Shown here: positions 11,029-20,581 of the stretch, in pieces
How positions within the stretch are numbered: position 1 is the stretch's first letter
Layout of the letters: the number at the start of each line of letters is the position of its first letter
Program-made: the position numbers and the translations under genes
The notes under the pieces: generated by a model
The model's input: only the letters and a program-made list of their open reading frames with translations
What the model was told of the DNA's origin: nothing
Database searches by the model: none
Assembly (NCBI GenBank): GCA_964344155.1
Contig: CAYFMG010000002.1
Location: forward strand, 1-64,000
Origin: UBA6164 sp964344155
GTDB taxonomy: Bacteria; Patescibacteriota; Gracilibacteria; BD1-5; UBA6164
Direction of reading: 5' to 3'
DNA length: 64,000 bases

Positions 11029-12249
11029 ATGTTTTGAAACAAGTTTTATGATAAGTACTGAAATTTCAGAAACCAAAAGTTTCTTGATCTTTTAGAAAAA
11101 GCTAGAAAAGCTAAAAGAAATAAACAATTAAATAAAACAGGTAGTGATTTACTAAATTTAGAAATCACGCTATTTGAAACGGTTTCAAAAAAAGAAGTAT
11201 GGGGATTTATTAATAAGTTTTCTATATTTGTAAACTCTGGTATTGATATAAAATGAGCATTATCTATATTGGTAAAACAAATTAAGAATCCTATGTTAAA
11301 AAGGATTGTTACAGAAATGCAAGAAAATCTTAATCATGGTATAAGTATAAGTGAAACAATGAATCAATACCCAAAAATATTTGATTCTCTAACAACAGCA
11401 CTTGTATCTGTATGAGAAAAAACAGGTCAATTGGGTAAAATATTAGCAGAACTTGATGCTAATTTACTTGAAAACATAGAGTTAAAGTGAAAAGTTAAAT
11501 GAGCGATGGTTTACCCTATAGTTCTACTTTGACTTACTATTACAATGGTAATAGGTATGATGGTATTTATTGTACCAAAAATTACTGAATCATTTAAAAA
11601 AGCCTGACAAGATCTACCATGATTAACTCAATTTGTAGTAGATATATCAAATTTCTTTATAAATGATTATTGAAAAATAGTAATATGACTTATTTTATTT
11701 ATAATTATACTTAAGGTTATAAATAAAACTTACCTTTGAAAATTTTTATTTGCAAAGATGTATACAAACCTACCTATTTTCTGATATGTAGTAAAACAAT
11801 CTAATATAGTATACTTTATTAAATCATTTACAATACTTCTTGATTCATGAGTACTATTACTTGAATCATTGAAAACATCTAGTAAAGTAGTTCCAAACCT
11901 AGCCTATAAAAAAGAGCTAATCAGAATTAAAAATGAAGTTGAAGTTTGATTAACTATATCAAAATCTTTATGACTAAATCTAGATTATGAATCTAGTGTT
12001 TACCTAAACAAACTTTTTCCAGAAGAATTTGCTTATGTAATAAGTACATGAGAAGAAACATGAAGTTTATCAGACTCTCTTAAAAAAGTATGAGCAAACT
12101 ATAACTGAGAATTAAAAAGATATATATGAAATATGTCTAGTCTAATGGAACCGGTTATTATCGTAATTGTCTGAGTACTGGTTGGTACTATAGTAGTTGC
12201 AATAATGTTACCTTTCTTTGAAATATGAAAGGTTGCAAAAAACTTATAA
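11029..12249 (+). CDS. pilC: Type IV pilus inner-membrane platform protein PilC/GspF
   Basis: A 406-residue GspF-family protein with two repeated cytoplasmic helical domains and three membrane helices (about 165-190, 215-235 and 375-400). The conserved motifs VNSGIDIKGALSIL and LLDSGVLLLESLKTSS (the GI.L..AL repeats), EKTGQLGKIL and EETGSLSDSL (the TGxL motifs) and MLPFFEI at the end identify the family. It anchors the assembly ATPase to the growing pilus. It starts 37 bp after the phosphatase gene and is followed by a terminator. Confidence 0.95.
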
Positions 12250-12268
12250 AAAAATTGTACAAAGATAT

Positions 12269-12309
12269 AAAAGAAATCTTAAAAAAACTAAGGTTTCTTT
12301 TATTTTTTT
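12269..12309 (+). terminator. Terminator of the pilB-pilC unit
   Basis: AAAAGAAATCTT pairs with AAGGTTTCTTTT (one G-T pair) followed by ATTTTTTT. Confidence 0.75.
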
Positions 12310-12489
12310 CTATTTTTAATTGTGAAAATATGCTTTTTTTATTATAGGTATTTTTTTAATAAAAATTAATATTATTTTCCTTTTTATATAGGATAAAAGT
12401 TATAACTTTGACTTTTATTTTTTATATTTTGTAATATTTAATCATAAAACTTTTTTAATATAATGTCTAGTTAAAAAGGTAAATAAAGT

Positions 12490-12518
12490 TTGCATTTTTG
12501 TATAAAAAAAAGTAGAAT
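12490..12518 (+). promoter_or_regulatory. Promoter of the major pilin gene
   Basis: TTGCAT (12490-12495) and TAGAAT (12513-12518) are separated by 17 bp, about 70 bp upstream of the pilin ATG. The position fits a strong dedicated promoter for an abundant protein. Confidence 0.5.
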
Positions 12519-12523
12519 ACCCT

Positions 12524-12542
12524 TGTCTTAATAAATAAGACA
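12524..12542 (+). promoter_or_regulatory. 5'-end stem-loop of the pilin mRNA
   Basis: TGTCTTA/TAAGACA with a 5-base loop lies a few bases after the predicted transcription start. A hairpin at the very 5' end can protect an mRNA from decay; this role is inferred. Confidence 0.4.
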
Positions 12543-12588
12543 TTTATTAAATTTATTTTTGTATTTTATTTCCTAATCATAATATAAA

Positions 12589-13323
12589 ATGAGAAATACA
12601 AAATCTGCGTTCACTTTAGTTGAACTTATCGTTGTAATTACGATTTTAGCTATCCTTGGTACTATTGCATTTATTTCTTTACAAGGATACTCTGCTGATG
12701 CAAGAAACTCTAAAAGAATTTCTGATCTTGGTAACATCCAATCAGCTATGACTTTAAAACAAGTTGAAGGTACTCCTTTAATGTCTTTCGTTACTAGTGA
12801 TACTAATAATAGAATAGCTTCTATAAGTATTGCTGGTGCTAATGCTGTTGCTGGTACTGATTACGAAGCTGGTACTCCAACTTACTCAGTATTAAACGTT
12901 GCTGCTAAAGATTTCCAAGATCCAATGGGTGATGATTATAGAATCGGTGTTACTACTAAAAAAGGTGGTGCATTCGAAATCGCTGCTTCTATGGAAACTG
13001 AAGGTGCTAATGAAGCTATGGTTAATGGATCATATGTAGCTAGAACTAACGCTGCTAAAACTCCATCTGCTATAAGTGGTCAAAAATTAACTATGGCTGC
13101 TAGTGAAGCTAACTTCTTCAAAGTTAATGATACAGTAGTTGATGGTTCTGGTAATACTAATACTGTTTCTTCTGTAGGTAGAGATGGTGTTACTGTTAGA
13201 TTAGCTAACACTTTCACTGGTTCAACTATAGCTTTAAACGCTAATGAATCAGATGGTCTTATCGGTGAAGCTGGTGCTGCTACTGGTGTAGTTACTCACC
13301 AAGGTACTGTTTTACCTTACTAA
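12589..13323 (+). CDS. Major type IV pilin
   Basis: A 244-residue prepilin with leader MRNTKSA, then FTLVELIVVITILAILGTIA with Ala at -1 and Glu at +5. The Ala/Thr/Gly/Asn-rich globular domain has no cysteines, so no D-region disulphide. All 24 glycines use GGT or GGA and none uses TGA, and other codons are biased to GCT, GGT, ACT and GAA. Such bias, a private promoter and a strong terminator suggest very high expression, hence the main pilus subunit, whereas the pilins at 2962-4940 are TGA-rich. It follows pilB/pilC and precedes pilT on the other strand. Confidence 0.9.
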   Translation: MRNTKSAFTLVELIVVITILAILGTIAFISLQGYSADARNSKRISDLGNIQSAMTLKQVEGTPLMSFVTSDTNNRIASISIAGANAVAGTDYEAGTPTYSVLNVAAKDFQDPMGDDYRIGVTTKKGGAFEIAASMETEGANEAMVNGSYVARTNAAKTPSAISGQKLTMAASEANFFKVNDTVVDGSGNTNTVSSVGRDGVTVRLANTFTGSTIALNANESDGLIGEAGAATGVVTHQGTVLPY

Positions 13324-13349
13324 TAAGCTGAACGCTAAAATTTAGTTTA

Positions 13350-13383
13350 AAAAAAAGAATTCCATTTGGAATTCTTTTTTTTG
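13350..13383 (+). terminator. Terminator of the major pilin gene
   Basis: AAAAAGAATTCC/GGAATTCTTTTT with ATTT loop and a T8 tail. Confidence 0.85.
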
Positions 13384-13438
13384 TTGTTTTATATTTATAT
13401 ATATAAGTAATCAAAGGGCTAAAGCCCTCTGTTGACAT

Positions 13439-14524
13439 CTATTGCCCTATACTTTCTTTTATTAATTTTGGATTGTTAGAAAATTTTAATCATTCTTCAT
13501 ATGATATAATTTGAGAATTAATTAATTTAATAATATCAGTTTCAAGTAATTGCATTCATTCCCTAGCTCACATTTGTATAACAGAAGGAATTTGATGTAA
13601 ATCATTTTCTCTAATTAAGTTAGCTACTGCTGAGTTTTTATAAAGTATTTCTTTTGCTAATTTTACTCCGGTACCATCACTTACTTTCAATAATCTTTGA
13701 GAGAAAACTGCCACTAAAGAATCTGCTAATTGCATTCTTACTTGATTTTTATCTTCTCAACTAAAACTATCAAGTATTCTTGTTATGGTTTGATAAGCAC
13801 TTCTAGTATGTAGAGTAGAAAATACTAAGTGACCTGTTTCAGTCAGTCTTAGCGCCATTTCCATTTCAGCTCTATTTCTCATTTCCCCAAAAAGTATTAC
13901 TTGAGGGTTTTGTCTCATTGCTCAGATTAATCATGTTTCATAATCAGGTATATCTCTTCAGATTTCTTTATGCTCCATTATAGACATTTTATGTGGATGA
14001 ACATATTCAATAGGATCCTCAATGGTAATTATATGTTTATTATAATTACTATTAATATAATCTATCATGGCAGAAAGAGTTGTTGTTTTACCTGATCAAG
14101 TAGGTCAAGTTACAAGTATTAATCATTGTCACAGTTTAGTTACATCTTTATATATTTGAGGTAGTCATAAATCCTCTATTTTTGGTATATCTGCTGTTAA
14201 TAATCTTAAAACAATCATATAATGTCACATTTGATATGAAACATTACATCTAAACCTTCTATCACTAAATGAAAACGAAAAATCTAGGTTTTTTGTTTCA
14301 TCTAAAGATTGTAGTTGTTCTTTTGTTATAATAGATTCAGCAAATGCTAGAGTATCTTTTGCGCTAAACTTTTCTACCCCGTCATCTATTCTAACAATTT
14401 CTCATCATATCTTTATAGCAGGATATGTTCATACAGTTATATACATATCACTTCATTCGTTATCTATCATAACTTGAAGTAGTTGATCTTTTATTAAATG
14501 ATCTTCTTTTATAACTTTTTCCAT
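13439..14524 (-). CDS. pilT: Type IV pilus retraction ATPase PilT
   Basis: A 361-residue PilT-family ATPase that drives pilus retraction and twitching. SDMYITVGTYP (PAS-like N-terminal part), Walker A VTGPTGSGKTTT near residue 128, Asp box TIEDPIEYVH, the PilT hallmark Walker B/AIRNLIRE-like region MRQNPQVILFGEMRN, and TGHLVFSTLHT appear in order. There are no CxxC zinc pairs, which separates it from PilB. The typical C-terminal helices follow (VAVFSQRLL...EILYKNSAVANLIREN). It is convergent with the major pilin gene, with a 115-bp gap. Confidence 0.94.
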
Positions 14525-14588
14525 TAAATTAAGTATTTAATTAATAATTAACTTAATTTTATCATACTTTGTTTATTTATGCAAAAAT

Positions 14589-14625
14589 AAAAAGAAGTAA
14601 AACTAAATTAGTTTACTTCTTTTTT
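14589..14625 (-). terminator. Terminator downstream of the IPETG surface protein
   Basis: AAAAAGAAGTAAA pairs with TTTACTTCTTTTT; on the minus strand it follows the TAA stop at 14636 and gives a U tract. Confidence 0.7.
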
Positions 14626-14635
14626 TATATTTTAA

Positions 14636-15451
14636 TTACATGTTTTTTCTTCTGAAAAAGAATACCGTATTTACAATCAAAGCTAGAGTTATTAAAATCC
14701 ATGTAGTAGGTCATGTTTCAGGAATTTCTTCTGAGTTCATTGCTACATCCTCAATATTTCCTTTATCTTCAGGAGCTTCTTCTACAACTTCTTCTTTTTT
14801 TAGAAAAGATGGAGTTTGTAAATCATATAAGTCTTCATTAAATGAAACATTTTCTCAAGCTGAATTAGATAAAGATAATATCATAAGTATATAAGCTGTT
14901 GAAGACAACATTTCTCTTTCTGATTTTACAGTTAATACACTATCTCAATTTGAAGATAAAGATTTAGTTCATACTTCTGCTAAAATTTTAAAATCAAATT
15001 CAGTTGCTGTAAGTTCTGTATTAGAAAATACTTCTATTGTTTTTGAATTTACTATATTTACTTTTTTAATTCATTCTTCTGTTTCTCATAAATCTTCATT
15101 CATAAATTCTCATGATAGATCTTCTTTTGTAACAAAGTTAAAGTTTCAAGTAGTTCAAGATATTGAAACTATTGTATAAGAAGTATCTGGTGTTAGTTCA
15201 TCAGATAAGTTTACAACAACTTTTGTATTATCAACAGAGTCTTTTACTGAAAAACCTACTTTTATATCTTTTAAGATTTTTATATCTCATTCAACTTTTT
15301 CAGAAGAAAAAGTAACATCACTACTAGCTGTTAAGTTTATAGTATTAGTATCCATTACTTCTATTCTATTTATACTTGCAGCCAAAGCTGTAGAAGGTAA
15401 TAATGCTAATATAGCTAAAGTAGCTAATAATTTAATTTTTATTATTTTCAT
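14636..15451 (-). CDS. Secreted surface protein with IPETG sorting-like C-terminus
   Basis: A 271-residue protein. Residues 1-20 are a signal peptide (MKIIKIKLLATLAILALLPS, then TALAA). The mature part contains two beta-sandwich-like segments of about 100 residues, each opening with a phrase like VMDTNTINLTASSDV or IVNSKTIEVFSNTEL, as in SbsA/Ig-like domains. The end has the architecture of a sortase substrate: SEEIPETGPTT, a 17-residue hydrophobic helix (WILITLALIVNTVFFF) and RRKN. The TG of the motif uses TGA. No sortase is encoded in this window. It could instead be simply membrane anchored. Confidence 0.7.
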
Positions 15452-15500
15452 TGGGCTTATTATTATATATATAATACCCTCTCAGTATAATAAATAAATA

Positions 15501-15531
15501 AAAAAAAACAAATAATTATTTGTTTTTTTTT
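15501..15531 (-). terminator. Hairpin at the end of ruvX
   Basis: AAAACAAAT/ATTTGTTTT with AATT loop, A- and T-flanked, overlapping the ruvX stop. Confidence 0.65.
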
Positions 15532-15919
15532 ATTTATTTTTATTTAAGAAACTTTCTAGTATTAATACAGCTGATATATCATCTTTTTTTCATGTTTTAT
15601 TTTTGATTCACATACTGTCTAAAACGTGATCTGCTTCAAAACTAGTAAACCTTTCATCTGTTGTTTTTATTTGTATATCAGAAAAAATTACTTTTAGTTT
15701 TTCTATAAATTTTTTTGTCTTATCTAGTTGTTTTAAATTTTTACCATATAAATCATAAGGTAATCAAACTACAATTACTGATATACTGTATTTTTTTATT
15801 AGTGATTTTAACTCTGTTATAATCTTTGGTCTAGCAATTATTCATTTAGGAATAACTACTCATTCTATTTCTATAGCGATTCAACATCTTTTATCTCAAA
15901 GATCTATTGCTAAATACAT
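15530..15919 (-). CDS. ruvX: RuvX/YqgF family nuclease
   Basis: A 129-residue RNase H-like protein. MYLAIDLGDKRCGIAIE at the N-terminus carries the first catalytic Asp, IIVVGLPYDLYG is the central strand, TTDERFTSFEAD the second motif, and KKDDISAVLILESFL the third with the final Asp. The family is proposed to resolve Holliday junctions and to process pre-16S rRNA ends. The start ATG is 1 bp after the stop of the bL9 gene, so the two genes form one unit with nusA upstream. Gly7 and others are TGA. Confidence 0.9.
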
Positions 15920-15920
15920 A

Positions 15921-16370
15921 TTACTGCTTTTTTATAATTATAAATACTTTTGCCATAGCATCTTTTCATAGTTTAACAAAAATCTGATTTTCTCATAGTT
16001 TTTTAATATGCCCATCTGGCATGTCTATATGTTTTTTTGTTAAGTCTATTTTAAATTTCTTTTTTATTTCTCTTATTATATCTTTTTCTCAGATTCCTCA
16101 ATATACCTTGTCATTTGCTCAAGTTTTTAGAGCAAATTCTAGTTTTTGACCATTTAGTGTTTCAGATATTTTATGTCTATTTTCTATTAATTCTCTTTTA
16201 TGTGCCTCTTCTCTTTTTAGTTTAGCTTTATGTCTACTTTCTGCTTCAGGAGTAAGTTCTATAGCTAAACCTTTTGGGAATAACATATTAGCTGCATACC
16301 CTGGTTTAACTTCTTTTATTTCTCACTGCTTTCATACATTTATTACATGTTTTAAAAATAGTACTTTCAT
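15921..16370 (-). CDS. rplI: Ribosomal protein bL9
   Basis: A 149-residue large-subunit protein. MKVLFLKHVINVGKQGEIKEVKPGYAANMLFPKGLA is the conserved N-terminal RNA-binding domain (written here from positions 16370 back to 16260), followed by the long connecting helix (AESRHKAKLKREEAHKRE) and the C-terminal domain with LETLNGQKLEF- and IREIKKKFKIDLTKKHIDM-like strands. bL9 is reported missing from part of the CPR, so its presence here fits Absconditabacteria/Gracilibacteria rather than the lineages that lost it. It lies between nusA and ruvX. Confidence 0.95.
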
Positions 16371-16394
16371 CTTTTAGTTTTTTAGAAAATAATA

Positions 16395-17489
16395 TTATTT
16401 TTCATCTTCTTCTACTTCAACATCTTCTACTTCAACATCTTCTATTGAAATTCTATATCATGTTAGTCTTGATGCTAGATTTACATTTAATCAGTTTTTT
16501 CATACAGCTTTTGCTCTTTGACTAGCTTCTATATAACATATTGCTGATTCTTCTTCTTCATCTACATCTACTCTTATTACTTCTGCTGGTGAAAGAGATT
16601 TTTTAAGTATTTCTCTTATATCACCATTATTTGATATTATATCTATTTTTTCTCATGATAATTCATCCATTACTCATTTTACTCTTATTCATTTTTGTCC
16701 TATTAGTGTTCCTACTGGATCTATTTCATCATAATTAGTAGAAACTAGTAATTTTGTTTTTACTCATGCTTGTCTAACTATATTATCTATTGTTATGATT
16801 CAGTCACTTATTTCAGATACTTGGTCTTTAAATATAGATGATACTAATTCTGGTCTTTTTCTTGATAGTATTACTTTTGGTGTACCTGTTTCATTTTTTG
16901 AAACTTCTGCCACATATAGATAAAATCTTGATCATGGTGCATAATTGTCTCTTGATACTTGTTCTGATTTTGGTAATACTACTTGATTTCAGTTATAATC
17001 AAATATTACTTTTCCTCATTCTACGATTTCTATTTTCATATTTATAACTTGTCCTTCTTTACCTTCAAATAGATCATAGATTCTTTCTTTCTCACTGTCC
17101 CCTATTTTTTGTATAATTACTTGTCTAGCTGCTTGACTTGCTATTCTTCAAAAGCTTTCTCCATCATCATCTGCATGTATTTCTTCTGTTACATCTATTT
17201 CTATTACATCTCATTCTTCATAATCGCTTGCATCTTCTCCTAATTCATCAAATGATATTTCAAGTGCTTTATTAGTTACTTCTTTTACTACTGTTTTTTC
17301 TATAGTTATTTGTATTTCATAGTTTTCAAAATCAAGTTTTACATTTACTTCTTCATCTTTTCCTGAGTAGTCTTTTTTGTATGCTGTTTTTATTGCTGCT
17401 TCTATTATTTCTATTAATTTTTCTTTAGGTATTTTTTTCTCTATTGAGATAATGTTTACAGCTTGTTCTATTTGCTTTAGATCTAACAT
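16395..17489 (-). CDS. nusA: Transcription termination/antitermination factor NusA
   Basis: A 364-residue NusA. The N-terminal RNA polymerase-binding domain (IEQAVNIISIEKKIPKEKLIE, FGRIASQAARQVIIQKI), an S1 domain (residues about 130-200, EGQVINMKIEIVEGGKVIFD ... LSRKRPELV), and two KH domains (AGVKTKLLVSTNYDEIDPVGTLIGQKGIRVKGVMDELSGEKIDII and the RAKAVGKNGLNVNLASRLTG region) are present in order. The end is an acidic tail (EDVEVEDVEVEEDEK). Pausing, termination and antitermination depend on it. First gene of the nusA-rplI-ruvX unit. Confidence 0.96.
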
Positions 17490-17525
17490 AATTTTTTAAT
17501 AATTAATTATAATATAATAATCCCC

Positions 17526-17560
17526 CTTTTTTAAAAGAAAACGAGAACTTGTTTTCACAA
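17526..17560 (-). terminator. Hairpin downstream of the S74 gene
   Basis: On the minus strand GAAAAC/GTTTTC with an 8-base loop is followed by TTTT, in the 143-bp gap between the S74 gene and nusA. Confidence 0.5.
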
Positions 17561-17632
17561 ATCCCCGCTTTTTTTATCAAAAGTTAAAGTTATTTTATTT
17601 ATTTTTTTTGTTTTTGCAAGTTTTTTCACTTT

Positions 17633-18832
17633 TTATTTGTTTTTCAGTATTTCGATTTCTTTCTTTAATAGTTCGATTTCTTTTAGTGCTTCTTGTAGTG
17701 CTGCAGTTAATAATGGTGTTACTTTTGCATAATCCATTGCTTGGTATTCTGGATTCCCTTCTGCATCTACTCAGTCTTTTTCTCCACTTACTGCTTCTGG
17801 TACAATTTCTTGTACTTCATGTGCTATAAATCAATCAACAGTTTCATTTTTATCAGATTTAAAGTTAAACCTAACTGGTTTCAATGCATTAACCCTAGCT
17901 ACAGCATCACTCATAGGAACCACATTTTCTTTTAGTCTGTAGTCTGATGATGTGTTATATGCTGTTGATGATCCTGAAGTCCAGATTCCACCAACAGAAC
18001 CATTACCATTCATAAATTGTACATATTGACGATTAGTTGTTCAGTTTCTCATTACTTGAATAAGTCATTTATTTATTCTAGTTAACTCTCATGTTGGAGG
18101 ATATGCATAAGCATCTCAAAACCTAACATTTCAATCATTTTCAATTATCATTGGTGTATTCCAAGAAATTTGATTATCTGCTGTTCATGATTGAGCTACT
18201 TTGAATTCGTGTTTTCCTACTGTTTGTAGGTAAGCTGAAGCTTTTTGTGATTGTGTGTAGTAATTATTATTTCCAGAACCAACATAAGAATTATTCATAA
18301 GAAAAGTAGCTGGACCTGATCATCCTGAATCAGAAAGCGCTCAACCTGAATTCAAAAATAATTGTTTATAACTTGATGACGAGGCTCCTGCTGGTGGTGT
18401 TGTTCATATCCCTACATTACCATTAGCGTCTATTCTCATTCTTTCACCAGTTGAATAACCAATAATGAAATCCCTAGCAGATGTTCACTCTGAAACATCT
18501 AATGCTACATAATTACTAGTTCATTTTCAAGTTCTACTAGTTAATTTAAATGCAAGAGGATCTGTTGTATCATTAGATCAGAACTGTGCTATTGTTGATG
18601 CTGTATCTGTAGTTTTAGATGCTCATCATTTAGAATATATAGCTCAGTTAGTATTAGTAATTCCTGTTAATTTACTTGTATTCCCATCAACTGTTGCTTT
18701 CATATCGTTCCACATTGAGGCTGTTAGTGGGGTTCATGTGTTTACTGAAGATATTGCAGCATAGGCTCCTGCTGTAAGTGAGATAACTAGTAACGATAAC
18801 AGTGAATCTTTTAGTAATCTTTTTGCTTTCAT
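17633..18832 (-). CDS. Secreted protein with C-terminal S74 intramolecular chaperone
   Basis: A 399-residue protein. It begins with a signal peptide (MKAKRLLKDSLLSLLVISLTAGAYA), continues as a Ser/Thr/Asn/Gly-rich stalk with fibre-like phrases (NGNVGIGTTPPAG, the bead often seen in tail fibres), and ends with a peptidase S74 chaperone domain: SSDYRLKENVVPMSDAVARV, FNFKSD and DGFIAHEVQEIVPEAVSGE, then a coiled coil (ALKEIELLKKEIEIL). In phage fibres this domain assists trimerisation and cuts itself off. The catalytic Ser precedes the DYRLKENV motif. A signal peptide makes it a likely exported adhesin rather than a phage structural protein. Confidence 0.85.
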
Positions 18833-18916
18833 TTTTTGAATAGTTATTATATAAATATTAACAATTTTAGTATATTAAATAATTATTAAATAGCAAATAT
18901 TTTTTGGTGGTTTTAT

Positions 18917-19160
18917 TTAACTACCTCTCTCTTGAATTCTCTCCCCTTCTCAGGGGAAAGAGGCTGCAATTTTTTCTAATGATTTTTCTAAATTATTATA
19001 TATTTCATTATTTTTAAGTCTTATTATTTTATATCACAAATTTAATAATAAACTTTCTTTATATTTATCTAATTTATAAACTTCTTTCAAATTCTGAATC
19101 GGTCATATCTTTTCTTAATTTTCTTGATGCATTTATTATTATTTCAGGTATTTTTCTCAT
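18917..19160 (-). pseudogene. Degenerate, internally deleted DUF559 (VSR-like endonuclease) gene
   Basis: The N-terminal 25 codons (MRKIPEIIINASRKLRKDM, then TDSEFE) match the start of DUF559 proteins. After a frame change near 19085 the sequence resumes as the C-terminal part (LNLGYKIIRLKNNEIYNN, then LEKSLEKIAAS) and runs on through the flanking repeat to a TAA at 18917. The central catalytic region (the YIVDFYC...VIEIDG part seen in the intact copy at 32667) is gone. The remnant is flanked by inverted repeats, like a non-autonomous relative of a DUF559-repeat element. Confidence 0.7.
18919..18965 (+). repeat. DUF559-associated palindromic repeat, left copy
   Basis: CTACCTCTCTCTTGAATTCT followed by a CCCCTT...AGGGG hairpin and AGAGGCT. 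It is the inverted partner of 19187-19232 and resembles 54938-54985. It is read through by the remnant DUF559 frame. Confidence 0.75.
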
Positions 19161-19186
19161 ATTTTTATTTTAGTAATTAATTATGT

Positions 19187-19232
19187 AGCCTCTTTCTCCT
19201 GTTAAGGAGAGAGAATTCAAGTGAGAGGTAGT
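19187..19232 (-). repeat. DUF559-associated palindromic repeat, right copy
   Basis: AGCCTCTTTCTCCTGTTAAG then GAGAGAATTCAAGTGAGAGG; its reverse complement matches the left copy at most positions. The two copies enclose the DUF559 remnant. Confidence 0.75.
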
Positions 19233-19256
19233 TTTTAAGAGATTAGTTATTTAAAC

Positions 19257-19292
19257 AAAAAATCCCCCCTAAAAACTTAGGAGAGATTTTAT
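19257..19292 (-). terminator. Terminator of ftsZ
   Basis: On the minus strand TCTCCTAAG/TTTAGGGGGGA forms a stem with G-U pairs, followed by TTTTTTG, 20 bp after the ftsZ stop. Confidence 0.65.
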
Positions 19293-19310
19293 AAACAATT
19301 TATTAGATCA

Positions 19311-20534
19311 CTACATCTTTCTTCTTAAAAAACTTGGAACATCCAAATCATCTTTTGATCCAGCTGGAGCAGATGTTGGACTAGGTGGAGTAGTTGGTTT
19401 TGGTGTATTAGTAATTCTAGAATCAGTTACCGGAGCCTTTTTTGCAAAAGGATTAGATGACATTTGATTCTTAGATTTTACAGCATCAGCAAAACTACTA
19501 TTTGATTCTTCATCAAAACCTGTAGCTACAACAGTTATTTTTAATTCACCATTGTATTCCTCATTAACAGTAGCACCAAATATAATATTAGCATCACTAT
19601 CAACAGATTCTGTAATTATCTTTGCAGCTTCATCAACCTCAAACATCGATAAATCAGTACCTCATGTAATATTAAATAATAATCATTTAGCTCATGCTAT
19701 AGATAATTCTAATAAAGGTGAATCAATCGCTGATCTAGCAGCTTCTGTAGCTCTATTTTCACCAGCTCCATAACCAATACCCATTAATGCAGATCATGCA
19801 TTTTTCATAACTGAAGTAACATCGGCAAAGTCAACATTAATCAACCCTGGTTGAGTAATTAAGTCAGAAACTCATTGTACTCATTGATTTAGTATTTCAT
19901 CAACAATTGAAAACGCATCTAGAAGTGGTGTTTTTTTATCAATAATAGATAAAATTCTATCATTTGGTATTGTTATAAGAGTATCCACTTTTTCTTTTAA
20001 ATTAGAAAAACCAGCAGTAGATTTACTCATTCTATTTTGTCATTCAAAAGAAAATGGTTTAGTAACGATTCATACTGTTAAAGCACCTATTTCTTTTGCT
20101 ATTTCAGCTACAACAGGAGCAGCACCAGTACCAGTACCTCAACCTAATCAACAAGTAATAAAAATCATATCTGCTCAGTCTAAAGCAGCTTTTATTTCCT
20201 CAACTGATTCTTCAGCAGCTTTTTTACCTACATCAGGATCTGCTCACGCTCAAAGACCGCTAGTAATTATTTTTCAAATATTTAGTTTTGTAGGAGCTAA
20301 TGAATTAAATAATGCTTGAGTATCTGTATTAATAGACACAAATTCTACTCATTCTAGTCATCATTCTATCATTCTATTTACTGCATTTTGACCAGCTCAA
20401 CCTACTCAAACTACCTTTATTTTAGCAACAGGAGATATTCCTGTAGAAATGTTTACTTCTTCTGGTCCTGAAAAAGCTGAAGCATCTTTTGAACTTCAAA
20501 ATAAATTTTTTAACTTATCTTCTCTTTTTGTCAT
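19311..20534 (-). CDS. ftsZ: Cell division protein FtsZ
   Basis: A 407-residue tubulin-like GTPase that forms the division ring. KIKVVGVGGAGQNAVNRMI (about residue 35) opens the nucleotide fold, EFVSINTDTQAL follows, the tubulin signature GLGGGTGTGAAP lies near residue 125, NRMSKSTAGFSNLKEKVDTLITIPNDRIL contains the T6/T7 region with the synergy loop DFADV after it, and GTGFDEES-like residues end the C-terminal domain. A Pro/Thr linker leads to the conserved tail DDLDVPSFLRRKM, which binds FtsA and other partners. Many signature glycines are TGA. It follows ftsA by 47 bp. Confidence 0.97.
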
Positions 20535-20581
20535 AATACGGTTTTATTAATTATAAATATTATTAAATTTTAAAAATACTT

